DNA from: an actinobacterium SCGC AAA044-N04
GTDB lineage: Bacteria > Actinomycetota > Actinomycetes > Nanopelagicales > Nanopelagicaceae
Direction: 5' to 3'
Assembly: GCA_000378885.1 (NCBI GenBank)
Contig: KB900456.1
Span: 1-52,307 of the forward strand
Length of the DNA stretch: 52,307 nucleotides
Positions within the stretch are counted from its first letter, which is position 1, and each line of letters opens with the position of its first letter. Of the stretch, positions 18,621 through 27,655 are shown piece by piece. Both the position numbers and the translations under genes were made by a program. The notes below the pieces were generated by a model. The model searched no databases and was not told the DNA's origin. It saw nothing but the letters and a program-made list of their open reading frames with translations.

Positions 18621-18649
18621 TTAAATTTCTAGAAGGTAACTAGTAGATT
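18621..18649 (+). promoter_or_regulatory. Candidate promoter of the substrate-binding protein gene
   Basis: TTAAAT (18621-18626), 17 bases, and TAGATT (18644-18649) resemble a promoter, with GGAAGGA before the livK ATG. A separate promoter would let the binding protein outnumber the membrane components. Confidence 0.4.
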
Positions 18650-18685
18650 ACGAGAAGTTCAACCACCCTCGATGGAAGGAAAACA

Positions 18686-19981
18686 ATGATCAGAAAGACT
18701 CGTGCAAAGGGGACCTGGCTCGTCGCCACGGTGCTCGCAGTTGGCAGCCTATTTGCAACAGCGCTTCCAGCACACGCAGAGACGGGAGTTAGCAGCAGCG
18801 AGATAAAACTCGGTATCACTCTTCCGCTTACTGGAGCAGCATCGCCAGGCTATAACAAGATTGGCAATGCAATGAACGCATACTTCAAGTATGTCAATGA
18901 CAACGGCGGAGTCTATGGTCGAAAGATCACCCTCATCCAAAAAAATGATGAGTACTCCCCACAATTGTCGATCGCTAAGACAAACGAATTAATTTTAAAG
19001 GATAAAGTTTTTGCACTAGTCGGCCCACTTGGAACTGCAAACTACACATCAGTTCATAAGTCGGTAGGCCTTGCCAAGCGCGGAGTTCCAAGTCTTTTCC
19101 TCAACACTGGATTTAGCGGCTTTGCAAGCAAGAAAAGCTATCCAACCTCATTCATGATTCTTCCTTCCTACGCTATGGAAGCAAAGATCATCGCAAAATT
19201 CCTCAAAGAGAATTATGCTGGAAAGAAACTCGGCATTGTTTATCAGAACGATGAATTTGGAATTGATGGAATGGGTGCATTTAAGGCAGCTGGTACAAAG
19301 TTTGATGTATCTGTTCCTTACACATCAGGTACTCAGAGCGCAGCCACTGCGCAGACCTGGGTCTCCCAGCTTGCAGCAGGCGGAGCCCAAGTAGTTGTCT
19401 TCTTTGGCGTAACTTCAGCAACAGCTCCGCTACTTGCAGTAGCTGCAGCAGCGAAGTACGCACCACAATGGATCCTTGGATCAGTTGGTGCAGACCCATT
19501 AACTCTACGAGCACTTGGTGTTCCTTTAGCAGTTCTCAATGGCGCACTGACTCCAGCTGGTAATCCATCACCAAATGACACTAGCGATGAGTACGTCAAG
19601 CAGTTCCAAGAGATCAATACCAAGTACAACACTGGTACCGCATTTGATGACTATGTACTTCAAGGCATGAACATTGGCCTTATGACTGTTCAAGGTCTAC
19701 GGGCGGCAGGATCAAACCCAACCCGTAAGGGATTGATTAGTGCTATGGAAAGCAAGGGTTCAACCTTTGCATCTGTTGCATACTCTCCTCTTGGGTATTC
19801 AATGACCAGCAACGTTGGTCATACCGGTTACTACATGGCAGTTATGGATGCCAACGGAGATAGAAAACCATTCGGTGGAAAAGTAACGCTTTACACCACT
19901 GATAGTGGCTCTGGTCCAGTTGTGGTATCCACCTTCAAGCGTCCGGCAATGCCAGCGAAAGGATTACCAAGTAACTCATGA
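18686..19981 (+). CDS. livK: Periplasmic-type (secreted) substrate-binding protein of the LivK family
   Basis: The 431-residue product has a signal peptide (residues 1-31, positively charged start, hydrophobic core, AHA cleavage). The type I periplasmic binding fold follows (IKLGITLPLTGAASPGYNK, IVYQNDEFGIDGMGAFKAAG). No lipobox cysteine is present, unusual for a binding protein in a one-membrane cell. It is the receptor for the LivGFHM importer; the ligand cannot be read from the sequence. The family transports branched-chain amino acids, amides, urea or aromatic acids. It ends in an ATGA overlap with a secreted hydrolase. Confidence 0.88.
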   Translation: MIRKTRAKGTWLVATVLAVGSLFATALPAHAETGVSSSEIKLGITLPLTGAASPGYNKIGNAMNAYFKYVNDNGGVYGRKITLIQKNDEYSPQLSIAKTNELILKDKVFALVGPLGTANYTSVHKSVGLAKRGVPSLFLNTGFSGFASKKSYPTSFMILPSYAMEAKIIAKFLKENYAGKKLGIVYQNDEFGIDGMGAFKAAGTKFDVSVPYTSGTQSAATAQTWVSQLAAGGAQVVVFFGVTSATAPLLAVAAAAKYAPQWILGSVGADPLTLRALGVPLAVLNGALTPAGNPSPNDTSDEYVKQFQEINTKYNTGTAFDDYVLQGMNIGLMTVQGLRAAGSNPTRKGLISAMESKGSTFASVAYSPLGYSMTSNVGHTGYYMAVMDANGDRKPFGGKVTLYTTDSGSGPVVVSTFKRPAMPAKGLPSNS

Positions 19982-21597
19982 GAAACTTTAAATTCAAGCG
20001 TTCCTTAACGCTCGCAGCAGTTACATCACTGCTCTCACTTACCATCGTTTCAATTCCAACGGTCGCACAAGCAGCTCCTGCTTGTGATGGAAAGAGTCCA
20101 GTACAGACGTGTGGTGGTGCGACATCTGATGGTGCACCGTACGCAATGATGGTTCCTGCGAACTTCAACGGAACTGTCTATCTCTATTCACATGGATATC
20201 GTCCAAACGTTCCAGTTCCTGCTGGAATTCCTGGATATGGTGGATACACAGTTACCAATACGCCTCAACCTGGTCCAAACGCAACTGTAATTGGTGCGCT
20301 TTTGGCTAAGGGGTATGGCGTTGTGGGATCAGGATTTGCACGCCAAGGTTGGAATGCAGATTCAGCTATCAAGACAAACGTTGAACTTGTAGGACTGTTC
20401 AAGAAGCAGTTTACAAAGACCACAAAAGTTGTTGCATGGGGTGAATCACTTGGTGGTTTCATTACTCAAGCGCTCGCAGAGAAGCATTCAGATCTCTTCA
20501 GTGCTGCAGCACCAATGTGTATGGCTAGCGATGTCACTCCACTTATGACTATGGCAGGAGATGCGCTCTGGGGAATGAAGACTTTCTTTGATCCAACAAT
20601 CAAGGGTGGTAATTACTCAGCTGGAGCCGCAGGTTATGCCGAAGCGATGGGTGACCTAGTAAAGGTCTTCACAGCTATCGGAGAATTGCAGGCAGCTTTT
20701 GCAGCCAACCCAAGTACTCCAGCCTGGCCAGCAACATCAAAGGTTCCAGATGCAATCAAGGGTATTCCTTCACGAAGCGCACTTGTAATGGTTGCGTTGA
20801 TGTCTGGAATTCCAATGCAATCGGCACACTTTGATTCAACTTCAGCACCTGCTGGTTTGTCGGCTTCAAGCACGCTTTCGTTCCAGGTTGCAATTAACCC
20901 TGCATTTGCAGCTCTTGAGAACGTAGCAACCGCTGCAGCTCTTGCAGTTCTTGCAACGCATGATCTTGAGCAACAAGCTGGTGGTGCAGTATTTGATAAC
21001 ACCGCTACTGACTATGCAGCACGTATTGCAGATGAACAATTCATCTGGGCTTCAGCCCTTTCTGGTAACTCAGGAACCGCTGGACTTCTCAGTGTTCTTG
21101 CTGCATCACCACGCGCTAAGGCAAGTCCAGCTGCAGTAGAGAAGTTGAAGACACTTGCTTCACATTCTGGAAAGGTTGATATCCCAACCATTCTCTTAAC
21201 GGGTACTGCTGATCCTGTGACTGCTGCTGGAAACCAACAGTCAGTTGTCGATAAGTATGCAACGTATTGGGCAGACAAGTGGGTAGCTGCAAGGAAGGCA
21301 GGAGATCGCAAGCGTCCTGCTAACAACCAGCTAGTCCTCTGGAACTTCCCAAGTGCGAAGTACACCAAGTACACAGCTGCTGGAGCACCAGATACATCTG
21401 TTCCTGCTGCATCTGGCACTAACCACTGTAACTTCACCACATCTCAATACATGGCAGTAGCAGAACTACTTGCTTATGCTGCTGATAATGGTAAAAACCT
21501 CTCTGGAGGTCCAATGCTCACCAAGATTCGTAAGGCAGGAAATATGACTTACGATCGTGGCTATAGCGCTCCACAGTTGAAGTACTACGGAGGATAA
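19978..21597 (+). CDS. Secreted alpha/beta-hydrolase (serine esterase/amidase-like)
   Basis: The 539-residue protein has a signal peptide cleaved near residue 32 (VAQA-APACDG). A classical triad is visible: nucleophile S157 in VVAWGESLGGF, Asp 412 in LLTGTADPVT and His 483 in SGTNHCNF. The motif SHGY at residues 71-74 would supply the oxyanion hole. Cysteines at 36 and 45 could form a disulphide. An inserted helical lid of ~200 residues lies between nucleophile and acid. I recognise the fold but not the substrate. The ATGA overlap with livK strongly couples it to the importer, so it probably releases the transported compound outside the cell. Confidence 0.8.
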   Translation: MRNFKFKRSLTLAAVTSLLSLTIVSIPTVAQAAPACDGKSPVQTCGGATSDGAPYAMMVPANFNGTVYLYSHGYRPNVPVPAGIPGYGGYTVTNTPQPGPNATVIGALLAKGYGVVGSGFARQGWNADSAIKTNVELVGLFKKQFTKTTKVVAWGESLGGFITQALAEKHSDLFSAAAPMCMASDVTPLMTMAGDALWGMKTFFDPTIKGGNYSAGAAGYAEAMGDLVKVFTAIGELQAAFAANPSTPAWPATSKVPDAIKGIPSRSALVMVALMSGIPMQSAHFDSTSAPAGLSASSTLSFQVAINPAFAALENVATAAALAVLATHDLEQQAGGAVFDNTATDYAARIADEQFIWASALSGNSGTAGLLSVLAASPRAKASPAAVEKLKTLASHSGKVDIPTILLTGTADPVTAAGNQQSVVDKYATYWADKWVAARKAGDRKRPANNQLVLWNFPSAKYTKYTAAGAPDTSVPAASGTNHCNFTTSQYMAVAELLAYAADNGKNLSGGPMLTKIRKAGNMTYDRGYSAPQLKYYGG

Positions 21598-21622
21598 TCT
21601 CTAGTAATACATCGAGGGTAGT

Positions 21623-21660
21623 AAACGGGGGCTTCGGGAAACCGAGGCCCCCGTTTCCTT
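21623..21660 (+). terminator. Strong intrinsic terminator after the transporter-hydrolase operon
   Basis: AAACGGGGGC (21623-21632) pairs with GCCCCCGTTT (21647-21656). An inner TCGG/CCGA stem closes a GAAA loop, and a pyrimidine tract (CCTTTACT) follows. It separates the cassette from tsaE. Confidence 0.9.
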
Positions 21661-21672
21661 TACTCTTAAGCG
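21661..21672 (+). promoter_or_regulatory. Candidate -10 element for leaderless tsaE transcript
   Basis: TACTCT (21661-21666) immediately follows the terminator and is 6 bases before the GTG start of tsaE. There is no Shine-Dalgarno. The placement fits a leaderless mRNA starting at the GTG. Confidence 0.45.
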
Positions 21673-22110
21673 GTGAGAATCGATGTAGCAACGGCGCAAC
21701 AGATGTTTAATCTCGGCATCTGGCTTTCTACACGGCTTAAAGCAGGCGACTTAATTCTTATTAATGGCCCCCTTGGTGCAGGAAAGACAGTGTTAGCCCA
21801 AGGTATTGGCAAGGGTTTAGGAATAGATGACATCACATCTCCTACATTTGTAATCTCAAGAACACATAAAGGCTTATTACCCATGATTCATGTGGATGCA
21901 TACCGCTTAATTGATACCGACAACCCCAATCTTTATTTAGATGATCTGGATTTAGATACAGAAGACTCAGTCACAGTTGTTGAATGGGGCGGGGCTGAAT
22001 CTGCACGTTTAAGCGAAGATCGCTTAGAGATAAGCATTGATAGAACAAATGAGATTCGCCAAGTTGAGATTAAAGCTATAGGTGCGCGCTGGGATGGCTT
22101 TGCGCTATGA
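21673..22110 (+). CDS. tsaE: tRNA threonylcarbamoyladenosine biosynthesis protein TsaE
   Basis: TsaE is the P-loop ATPase that supports TsaB-TsaD in making t6A37 on tRNA. Walker A is NGPLGAGKT (about residues 31-39). SPTFVISRTHKG and HVDAYRL follow, then VTVVEWGGAESARL as in the family. The length is 145, normal. The start is GTG and lies just downstream of a terminator. The stop overlaps tsaB by 4 bases (ATGA). Confidence 0.93.
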   Translation: MRIDVATAQQMFNLGIWLSTRLKAGDLILINGPLGAGKTVLAQGIGKGLGIDDITSPTFVISRTHKGLLPMIHVDAYRLIDTDNPNLYLDDLDLDTEDSVTVVEWGGAESARLSEDRLEISIDRTNEIRQVEIKAIGARWDGFAL

Positions 22111-22643
22111 CAATTACTTTAGCTATTGATACTTCAACCTCTCGCACATCAGTTGCAGTCATAGAAGATGGATCAATACTGTGGAGTGGGCACAGAGATG
22201 GTGCAACAGAACATGGTCCAGCTCTGCCGTCACTGGTTCAAGAAGGCATTAAAGGTTTTGCTATCGATGAAGTTGTAGTTGGAATGGGACCTGGTCCATT
22301 TACAGGATTGCGTGTGGGAATCGCTTTTGCGCAAAGCTTTGCATTGGCTCGTGGAATAGCGGTTCGTGGAGTGTGTTCACTTGATGCCATCGCAGCACAA
22401 GTAAATGAAAAGGACTTTATTGTCACTGTCGATGCCAGACGCAAAGAGGTTTATTGGGCTCGCTATAAAGATGGAGTTCGTATTGGCGAACCAGCTGCAA
22501 GTTTTCCAGCAGATGTTTCTGGTGCCCCAATTTATCCTGATCTTTATCCAGATATGAAAGCGTTAGTTGCACTAAGTGGCAACATAACTGAACCCATGTA
22601 TTTGCGCAGACCAGATGCAGTAGCAACGGCGGATCGCACATGA
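22107..22643 (+). CDS. tsaB: tRNA threonylcarbamoyladenosine biosynthesis protein TsaB
   Basis: TsaB is the catalytically inactive ASKHA-fold partner that forms a dimer with TsaD. It begins ITLAIDTSTSRTSVAVIEDG and has VVGMGPGPFTGLRVGIAFAQ in the first half. It is short at 178 residues, but the C-terminal EPMYLRRPDAV that usually ends the family is present. The reduction is thus internal, in the second lobe. ATGA overlaps link it to tsaE and rimI. Confidence 0.92.
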   Translation: MTITLAIDTSTSRTSVAVIEDGSILWSGHRDGATEHGPALPSLVQEGIKGFAIDEVVVGMGPGPFTGLRVGIAFAQSFALARGIAVRGVCSLDAIAAQVNEKDFIVTVDARRKEVYWARYKDGVRIGEPAASFPADVSGAPIYPDLYPDMKALVALSGNITEPMYLRRPDAVATADRT

Positions 22644-23086
22644 TTACTTATCGCGACGCTAACTCCTTTGACATCCCTGTTCTTGTTTCATTAGATAAGG
22701 ACTTGTTTCCATATTCACCATGGTCTGCAGGGCAATATCGCGAAGAGATCTCTGCTCCCACGCGTCGCTTTATCGTGGCCGTAGATGAAGGACAAAGTGT
22801 TATTGGCTATGCAGGAGTTTTTGCACCAGGGGGCGCTGAAGCTGATGTTTTAACCGTGGGTGTGGTTCCTATACATCGAGGGCAAGGAATTGCTCGAGAA
22901 TTAATGGCACGAATTACCCTATGGGCGCAAGACCAAGGCTCAATTGCCATGATGCTAGAGGTTAAAACCGATAACGTTGAAGCGATTTCTTTGTATGAAT
23001 CCCTTGGTTATGCAAAACTAAATGTTCGAAAAGATTACTTTGGCACCGGCTTAGACGCATTAGTCATGCGCAAGGAGTTGCCATGA
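22640..23086 (+). CDS. rimI: Ribosomal protein S18 alanine N-acetyltransferase
   Basis: This is a GNAT-family acetyltransferase of 148 residues. The acetyl-CoA-binding P-loop motif is [15 protein letters not shown], followed by [20 protein letters not shown], typical of RimI. In Actinobacteria it is regularly sandwiched between tsaB and tsaD, as here, with 4-base overlaps on both sides. Target assignment to S18 rests on family and neighbourhood. Confidence 0.88.
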   Translation: MITYRDANSFDIPVLVSLDKDLFPYSPWSAGQYREEISAPTRRFIVAVDEGQSVIGYAGVFAPGGAEADVLTVGVVPIHRGQGIARELMARITLWAQDQGSIAMMLEVKTDNVEAISLYESLGYAKLNVRKDYFGTGLDALVMRKELP

Positions 23087-24117
23087 GTGAGCCACTAGTA
23101 CTGGGCATTGAAACATCATGCGATGAAACGGCAGTTGGAATTGTCCGCGGTCGCACGTTATTAGCAAACGTCATTGCTTCTAGTGTTGAGGAGCATGCCC
23201 GCTTTGGGGGAGTAGTTCCTGAAATTGCTAGCCGTGCGCATTTAGAGGCGATGCAGCCAGCGATTAAAAAAGCGCTAGCTGATGCAAAAGTTTCACTTAA
23301 CGACATTGATGCAATAGCTGTTACGGCAGGTCCTGGTTTAGTTGGCGCACTACTTGTCGGTGTGGGATCTGCTGCAGGTCTTGCCATTGGTTTGGATAAA
23401 CCAATTTATGCAGTTAATCATTTAGCGGCCCACGTTAGCGTTGATTACTTAACTCATGCCGAAGAGATTGAACCAACGATTGCACTCCTTGTTAGTGGTG
23501 GTCACTCTTCACTTTTGCAGGTCAATGACATTACATCGTCGGTTGTGAAGTTAGGCCAAACTATTGATGATGCTGCAGGTGAGGCTTTTGACAAAATAGC
23601 TAGAGTAATGAAGTTAGGTTTTCCAGGAGGGCCTGCTATTGATGCAATCGCAAAAGAGGGTAGTGCCACTGCAATTGATTTCCCACGTGGATTAACAACT
23701 TCTAATGATTGGCTAACACGTCCCTACGACTTTTCTTTCTCAGGTTTAAAGACCGCTGTTGCTAGATATCTAGAAAGCGTTCCAGATTATGTTCGCGCCG
23801 ATGTTGCAGCCTCTTTCCAAGAATCTATTGTTGATGTCTTGATGCTAAAGGCGCTGGCGGCATGTAAGGAGAGCGGGATTGATTCATTAGTTATTGCAGG
23901 AGGCGTTGCCGCTAACTCCAGACTAAGAGCAGTCGCCGAGCAACGCTGCGAAAAGGCCGGTATTACCTTGCGGATCCCAGCTCCAGGTCTATGCACCGAT
24001 AACGGAGCAATGGTGGCCAGCCTGGGCGCTCTGATGGCAGCAGCTGGGCGTGAGCCTAGCCCTGTGGCCTTTGATGCCGATTCCAGCCTGCCAGTGACTG
24101 TTGTGAGCCTGTCCTAG
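23083..24117 (+). CDS. tsaD: tRNA N6-adenosine threonylcarbamoyltransferase TsaD
   Basis: TsaD transfers threonylcarbamoyl to A37 of ANN-decoding tRNAs. The 344 residues contain [16 protein letters not shown] and the metal-binding histidines in [12 protein letters not shown]. They also have [28 protein letters not shown] and the C-terminal [13 protein letters not shown] with CTDNGAMVA. It closes the tsaE-tsaB-rimI-tsaD operon. groES follows after its own promoter. Confidence 0.96.
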   Translation: MSEPLVLGIETSCDETAVGIVRGRTLLANVIASSVEEHARFGGVVPEIASRAHLEAMQPAIKKALADAKVSLNDIDAIAVTAGPGLVGALLVGVGSAAGLAIGLDKPIYAVNHLAAHVSVDYLTHAEEIEPTIALLVSGGHSSLLQVNDITSSVVKLGQTIDDAAGEAFDKIARVMKLGFPGGPAIDAIAKEGSATAIDFPRGLTTSNDWLTRPYDFSFSGLKTAVARYLESVPDYVRADVAASFQESIVDVLMLKALAACKESGIDSLVIAGGVAANSRLRAVAEQRCEKAGITLRIPAPGLCTDNGAMVASLGALMAAAGREPSPVAFDADSSLPVTVVSLS

Positions 24118-24122
24118 CCGAT

Positions 24123-24151
24123 TTGCCGTTGGGAATAGCCCCGTCTAACCT
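24123..24151 (+). promoter_or_regulatory. Promoter of groES-groEL
   Basis: TTGCCG (24123-24128), a 17-base spacer and TAACCT (24146-24151) form a housekeeping-type promoter. Its start site falls in or beside the CIRCE operator, so a bound repressor would block it. Confidence 0.6.
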
Positions 24152-24155
24152 TGCG

Positions 24156-24182
24156 TTAGCACTCACGGGTCCACACTGCTAA
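24156..24182 (+). promoter_or_regulatory. CIRCE operator (HrcA site), right arm degenerate
   Basis: The left arm TTAGCACTC (24156-24164) is a perfect CIRCE half. After exactly nine bases the right arm reads CACTGCTAA (24174-24182), differing from the consensus GAGTGCTAA at two positions. Position and spacing directly upstream of groES make HrcA control likely. Confidence 0.8.
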
Positions 24183-24225
24183 CCGGGCCCGCACGAGGAA
24201 ATCTGAACTAAAAGGAGTTAGGCAC

Positions 24226-24513
24226 ATGGCCATTAAGCCACTAGAAGATCGCATCGTTATCAAGACAAACGAAGCTGAAACAACAACAGCATCTGGTCTT
24301 GTTATCCCAGATACAGCAAAAGAAAAGCCACAAGAGGGCACTGTTATTGCAGTTGGTCCAGGTCGCTTTGACGATGGTGTTCGCGTTCCAATGGATGTCA
24401 AAGTTGGCGATGTAGTTCTTTATAGCAAGTACGGCGGAACTGAAATCAAGCACAGTGGAGATGACCTCTTGGTTCTTTCAGCACGCGACATTCTCGCTGT
24501 AATCGAGAAGTAA
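24226..24513 (+). CDS. groES: Co-chaperonin GroES
   Basis: GroES is the heptameric lid of the chaperonin, 95 residues. It starts [19 protein letters not shown] and contains the mobile loop [18 protein letters not shown]. The roof-loop region [19 protein letters not shown] and the end [10 protein letters not shown] are also conserved. AAAGGAG precedes the ATG. groEL starts directly after its stop codon with no gap. Confidence 0.97.
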   Translation: MAIKPLEDRIVIKTNEAETTTASGLVIPDTAKEKPQEGTVIAVGPGRFDDGVRVPMDVKVGDVVLYSKYGGTEIKHSGDDLLVLSARDILAVIEK

Positions 24514-26154
<1,641 letters not shown>

Positions 26155-26170
26155 GAAAAGAACTCAGTAG

Positions 26171-26207
26171 AAAAGCCCCGCAGAAAAATCTGCGGGGCTT
26201 TTCTTTT
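26171..26207 (+). terminator. Intrinsic terminator of groES-groEL
   Basis: AAAAGCCCCGCAGA (26171-26184) and TCTGCGGGGCTTTT (26189-26202) form a perfect 14-bp stem with an AAAA loop, then CTTTTT. The flanking A and T tracts make it a terminator for whiB on the other strand as well. Confidence 0.95.
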
Positions 26208-26231
26208 TCAACTCAGGAGGAGAGTTAAAAC

Positions 26232-26534
26232 TTAGGATGCATGTGAAATATCTGGAGTAACTTCTTTACCTAAAATTGATAAGCGATCATCTTCTGACAG
26301 ACCGCCCCAAATTCCATATGGCTCTTGCACAGCAAGTGCGTGTGCACGGCATGCAGCAATTACTGGGCATGCTGCACAAATTGCCTTGGCAGTGTTCTCG
26401 CGATTGCGACGTCGTGGGCCGCGTTCGCCATCAGGATGGAAAAACATCTCACTTGGGAGCTCGCGGCATGAGCCTTGGTACTGCCATTCCCATTCATCGG
26501 CAACGGGACGGGGTAAGCGTGAAATTTCGGCCAT
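26232..26534 (-). CDS. whiB3: WhiB3/WhiD-like iron-sulphur transcription factor
   Basis: WhiB-like proteins bind a [4Fe-4S] cluster and the primary sigma factor to sense redox or NO. Four cysteines are at C23, C53, C56 and C62, followed by the GIWGG turn (74-78). The sequence WEWQYQGSCREL and MFFHPDGERGPRRR match the WhiB3/WhiD branch. I choose the second ATG (26534, MAEISRL, 100 residues). TAGAGT ends 6 bases before it with TTGAAC 17 bases further up, so the first ATG (26540) would lie at the predicted leader. It is divergent from a cobalamin-binding regulator. Confidence 0.88.
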   Translation of the reverse strand: MAEISRLPRPVADEWEWQYQGSCRELPSEMFFHPDGERGPRRRNRENTAKAICAACPVIAACRAHALAVQEPYGIWGGLSEDDRLSILGKEVTPDISHAS

Positions 26535-26540
26535 GTCCAT

Positions 26541-26569
26541 ACTCTACAACCGCGCCATAGGTTGTTCAA
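26541..26569 (-). promoter_or_regulatory. Promoter of the whiB3-like gene
   Basis: On the minus strand TTGAAC (26569-26564), 17 bases, TAGAGT (26546-26541) and then 6 bases lead to the ATG at 26534. This is the clearest -35/-10 pair among the leaderless-looking starts. Confidence 0.55.
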
Positions 26570-26587
26570 GCCCCAACGCTCCAGAAG

Positions 26588-27529
26588 TTGTTCATGGGCG
26601 TGTTTCAACTGGTGAGTTGGCCCACTTCAGGCCACGATTGCCCCGTGGCCACTAAAGAAGAGCAGCTCACTGTCGCAGCTGTCGCACGCCGTTTGGGAGT
26701 TGCTCCAGCCACCCTGCGCACGTGGGATCGCCGTTATGGTCTTGGGCCATCTTCCCATGAAAGTGGAGAGCACCGCCGTTACTGCCCCGAAGATTTGGCT
26801 CGCCTGACATTAATGCGCAGATTAATCACCAGTGGGGTCTCACCTTGTGATGCTGCTGAACAAGCAAAGAACCACAAGGGAAGAATTAATCTTGAAACAA
26901 TAGTTGCTGATTATGTGGTTCGCGAAGAATTAGTTGAAGCCTTACACAAAGCGGCTAAGGCGTTGGATAAGAAATTTATTGAAGCGGCTTTGCGCAAAGA
27001 TTTAGCGCACTACGGAGTTCAACAATCCTGGTCTGAAGTCATCGTGCCTCTTTTGTTTTTAGTTGGCAATGAGTGGGAGGCAAGTGGGACAGGCGTTGAA
27101 GTAGAGCACGTGCTCACTGAAGTACTCAAAGGGATATTGCGTGAACATGTTGAAGATATTAAGAAACCTGTAAATGCCCACCCGGTCTTATTGGCATCAG
27201 TGGGTGAAGAAATGCACTCACTGGCATTGCACGCACTGGCTGCAGCTCTAGCAGAACGCAAAATCGAAACCTACTTCCTCGGAGCCAGAACTCCACATGA
27301 AGCCTTGTGCGCAATGATTTCTCGGTCAGCACCACCTGCAGTATTTTTGTGGGCACAGCTATCTAAAAATGCCGACCCAAAGTATTTCAACGAGATTCCA
27401 GCGATTAGACCTATGCCACGTGTAGTACTTGGTGGGCCTGGGTGGAATCACGATCAATGCAAGGACGTCGCTATCGTTGAAGATCTCTCGCAGGCCGTGG
27501 CCGAGATTGAGCGTGCCGTAGGCCTCTAG
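26588..27529 (+). CDS. MerR-type regulator with cobalamin-binding domain (CarH/LitR-like)
   Basis: The N-terminal winged-helix of MerR type is at about residues 27-80 (AAVARRLGVAPATLRTWDRR YGL), with GEHRRYCPEDLARL. A helical bundle follows (110-190) and then a B12-binding Rossmann domain (198-313). It keeps the CarH photoreceptor signature W-x9-E-H exactly (W163, E173, H174), and H210 in GEEMH sits where CarH has its lower-axial histidine. Adenosylcobalamin binding and green/UV light sensing are therefore plausible but unproven. The start is uncertain: ATG 26588, or GTG 26645 just before ATKEEQLTV. It is divergent from whiB3. Confidence 0.82.
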   Translation: MFMGVFQLVSWPTSGHDCPVATKEEQLTVAAVARRLGVAPATLRTWDRRYGLGPSSHESGEHRRYCPEDLARLTLMRRLITSGVSPCDAAEQAKNHKGRINLETIVADYVVREELVEALHKAAKALDKKFIEAALRKDLAHYGVQQSWSEVIVPLLFLVGNEWEASGTGVEVEHVLTEVLKGILREHVEDIKKPVNAHPVLLASVGEEMHSLALHALAAALAERKIETYFLGARTPHEALCAMISRSAPPAVFLWAQLSKNADPKYFNEIPAIRPMPRVVLGGPGWNHDQCKDVAIVEDLSQAVAEIERAVGL

Positions 27530-27595
27530 TTTGGCCACTGCTCTACAAACAGTGATTATGTGGTCTATCTCGCGCTCTAGCGCCAGTTTTTTAGT

Positions 27596-27626
27596 TTAAG
27601 CCAGCCCCGCATGGCTATAGGCTTAA
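27596..27626 (+). promoter_or_regulatory. Inverted repeat upstream of kgd
   Basis: TTAAGCC (27596-27602) and GGCTTAA (27620-27626) are perfect inverted arms 17 bases apart, about 30 bases before the kgd start. TAGGCT at 27618-27623 could be the -10, so the arms may be an operator overlapping the promoter. The role is a guess. Confidence 0.35.
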
Positions 27627-27655
27627 CCTAATAACCGCCCAGAAGGAGTTCGCCA

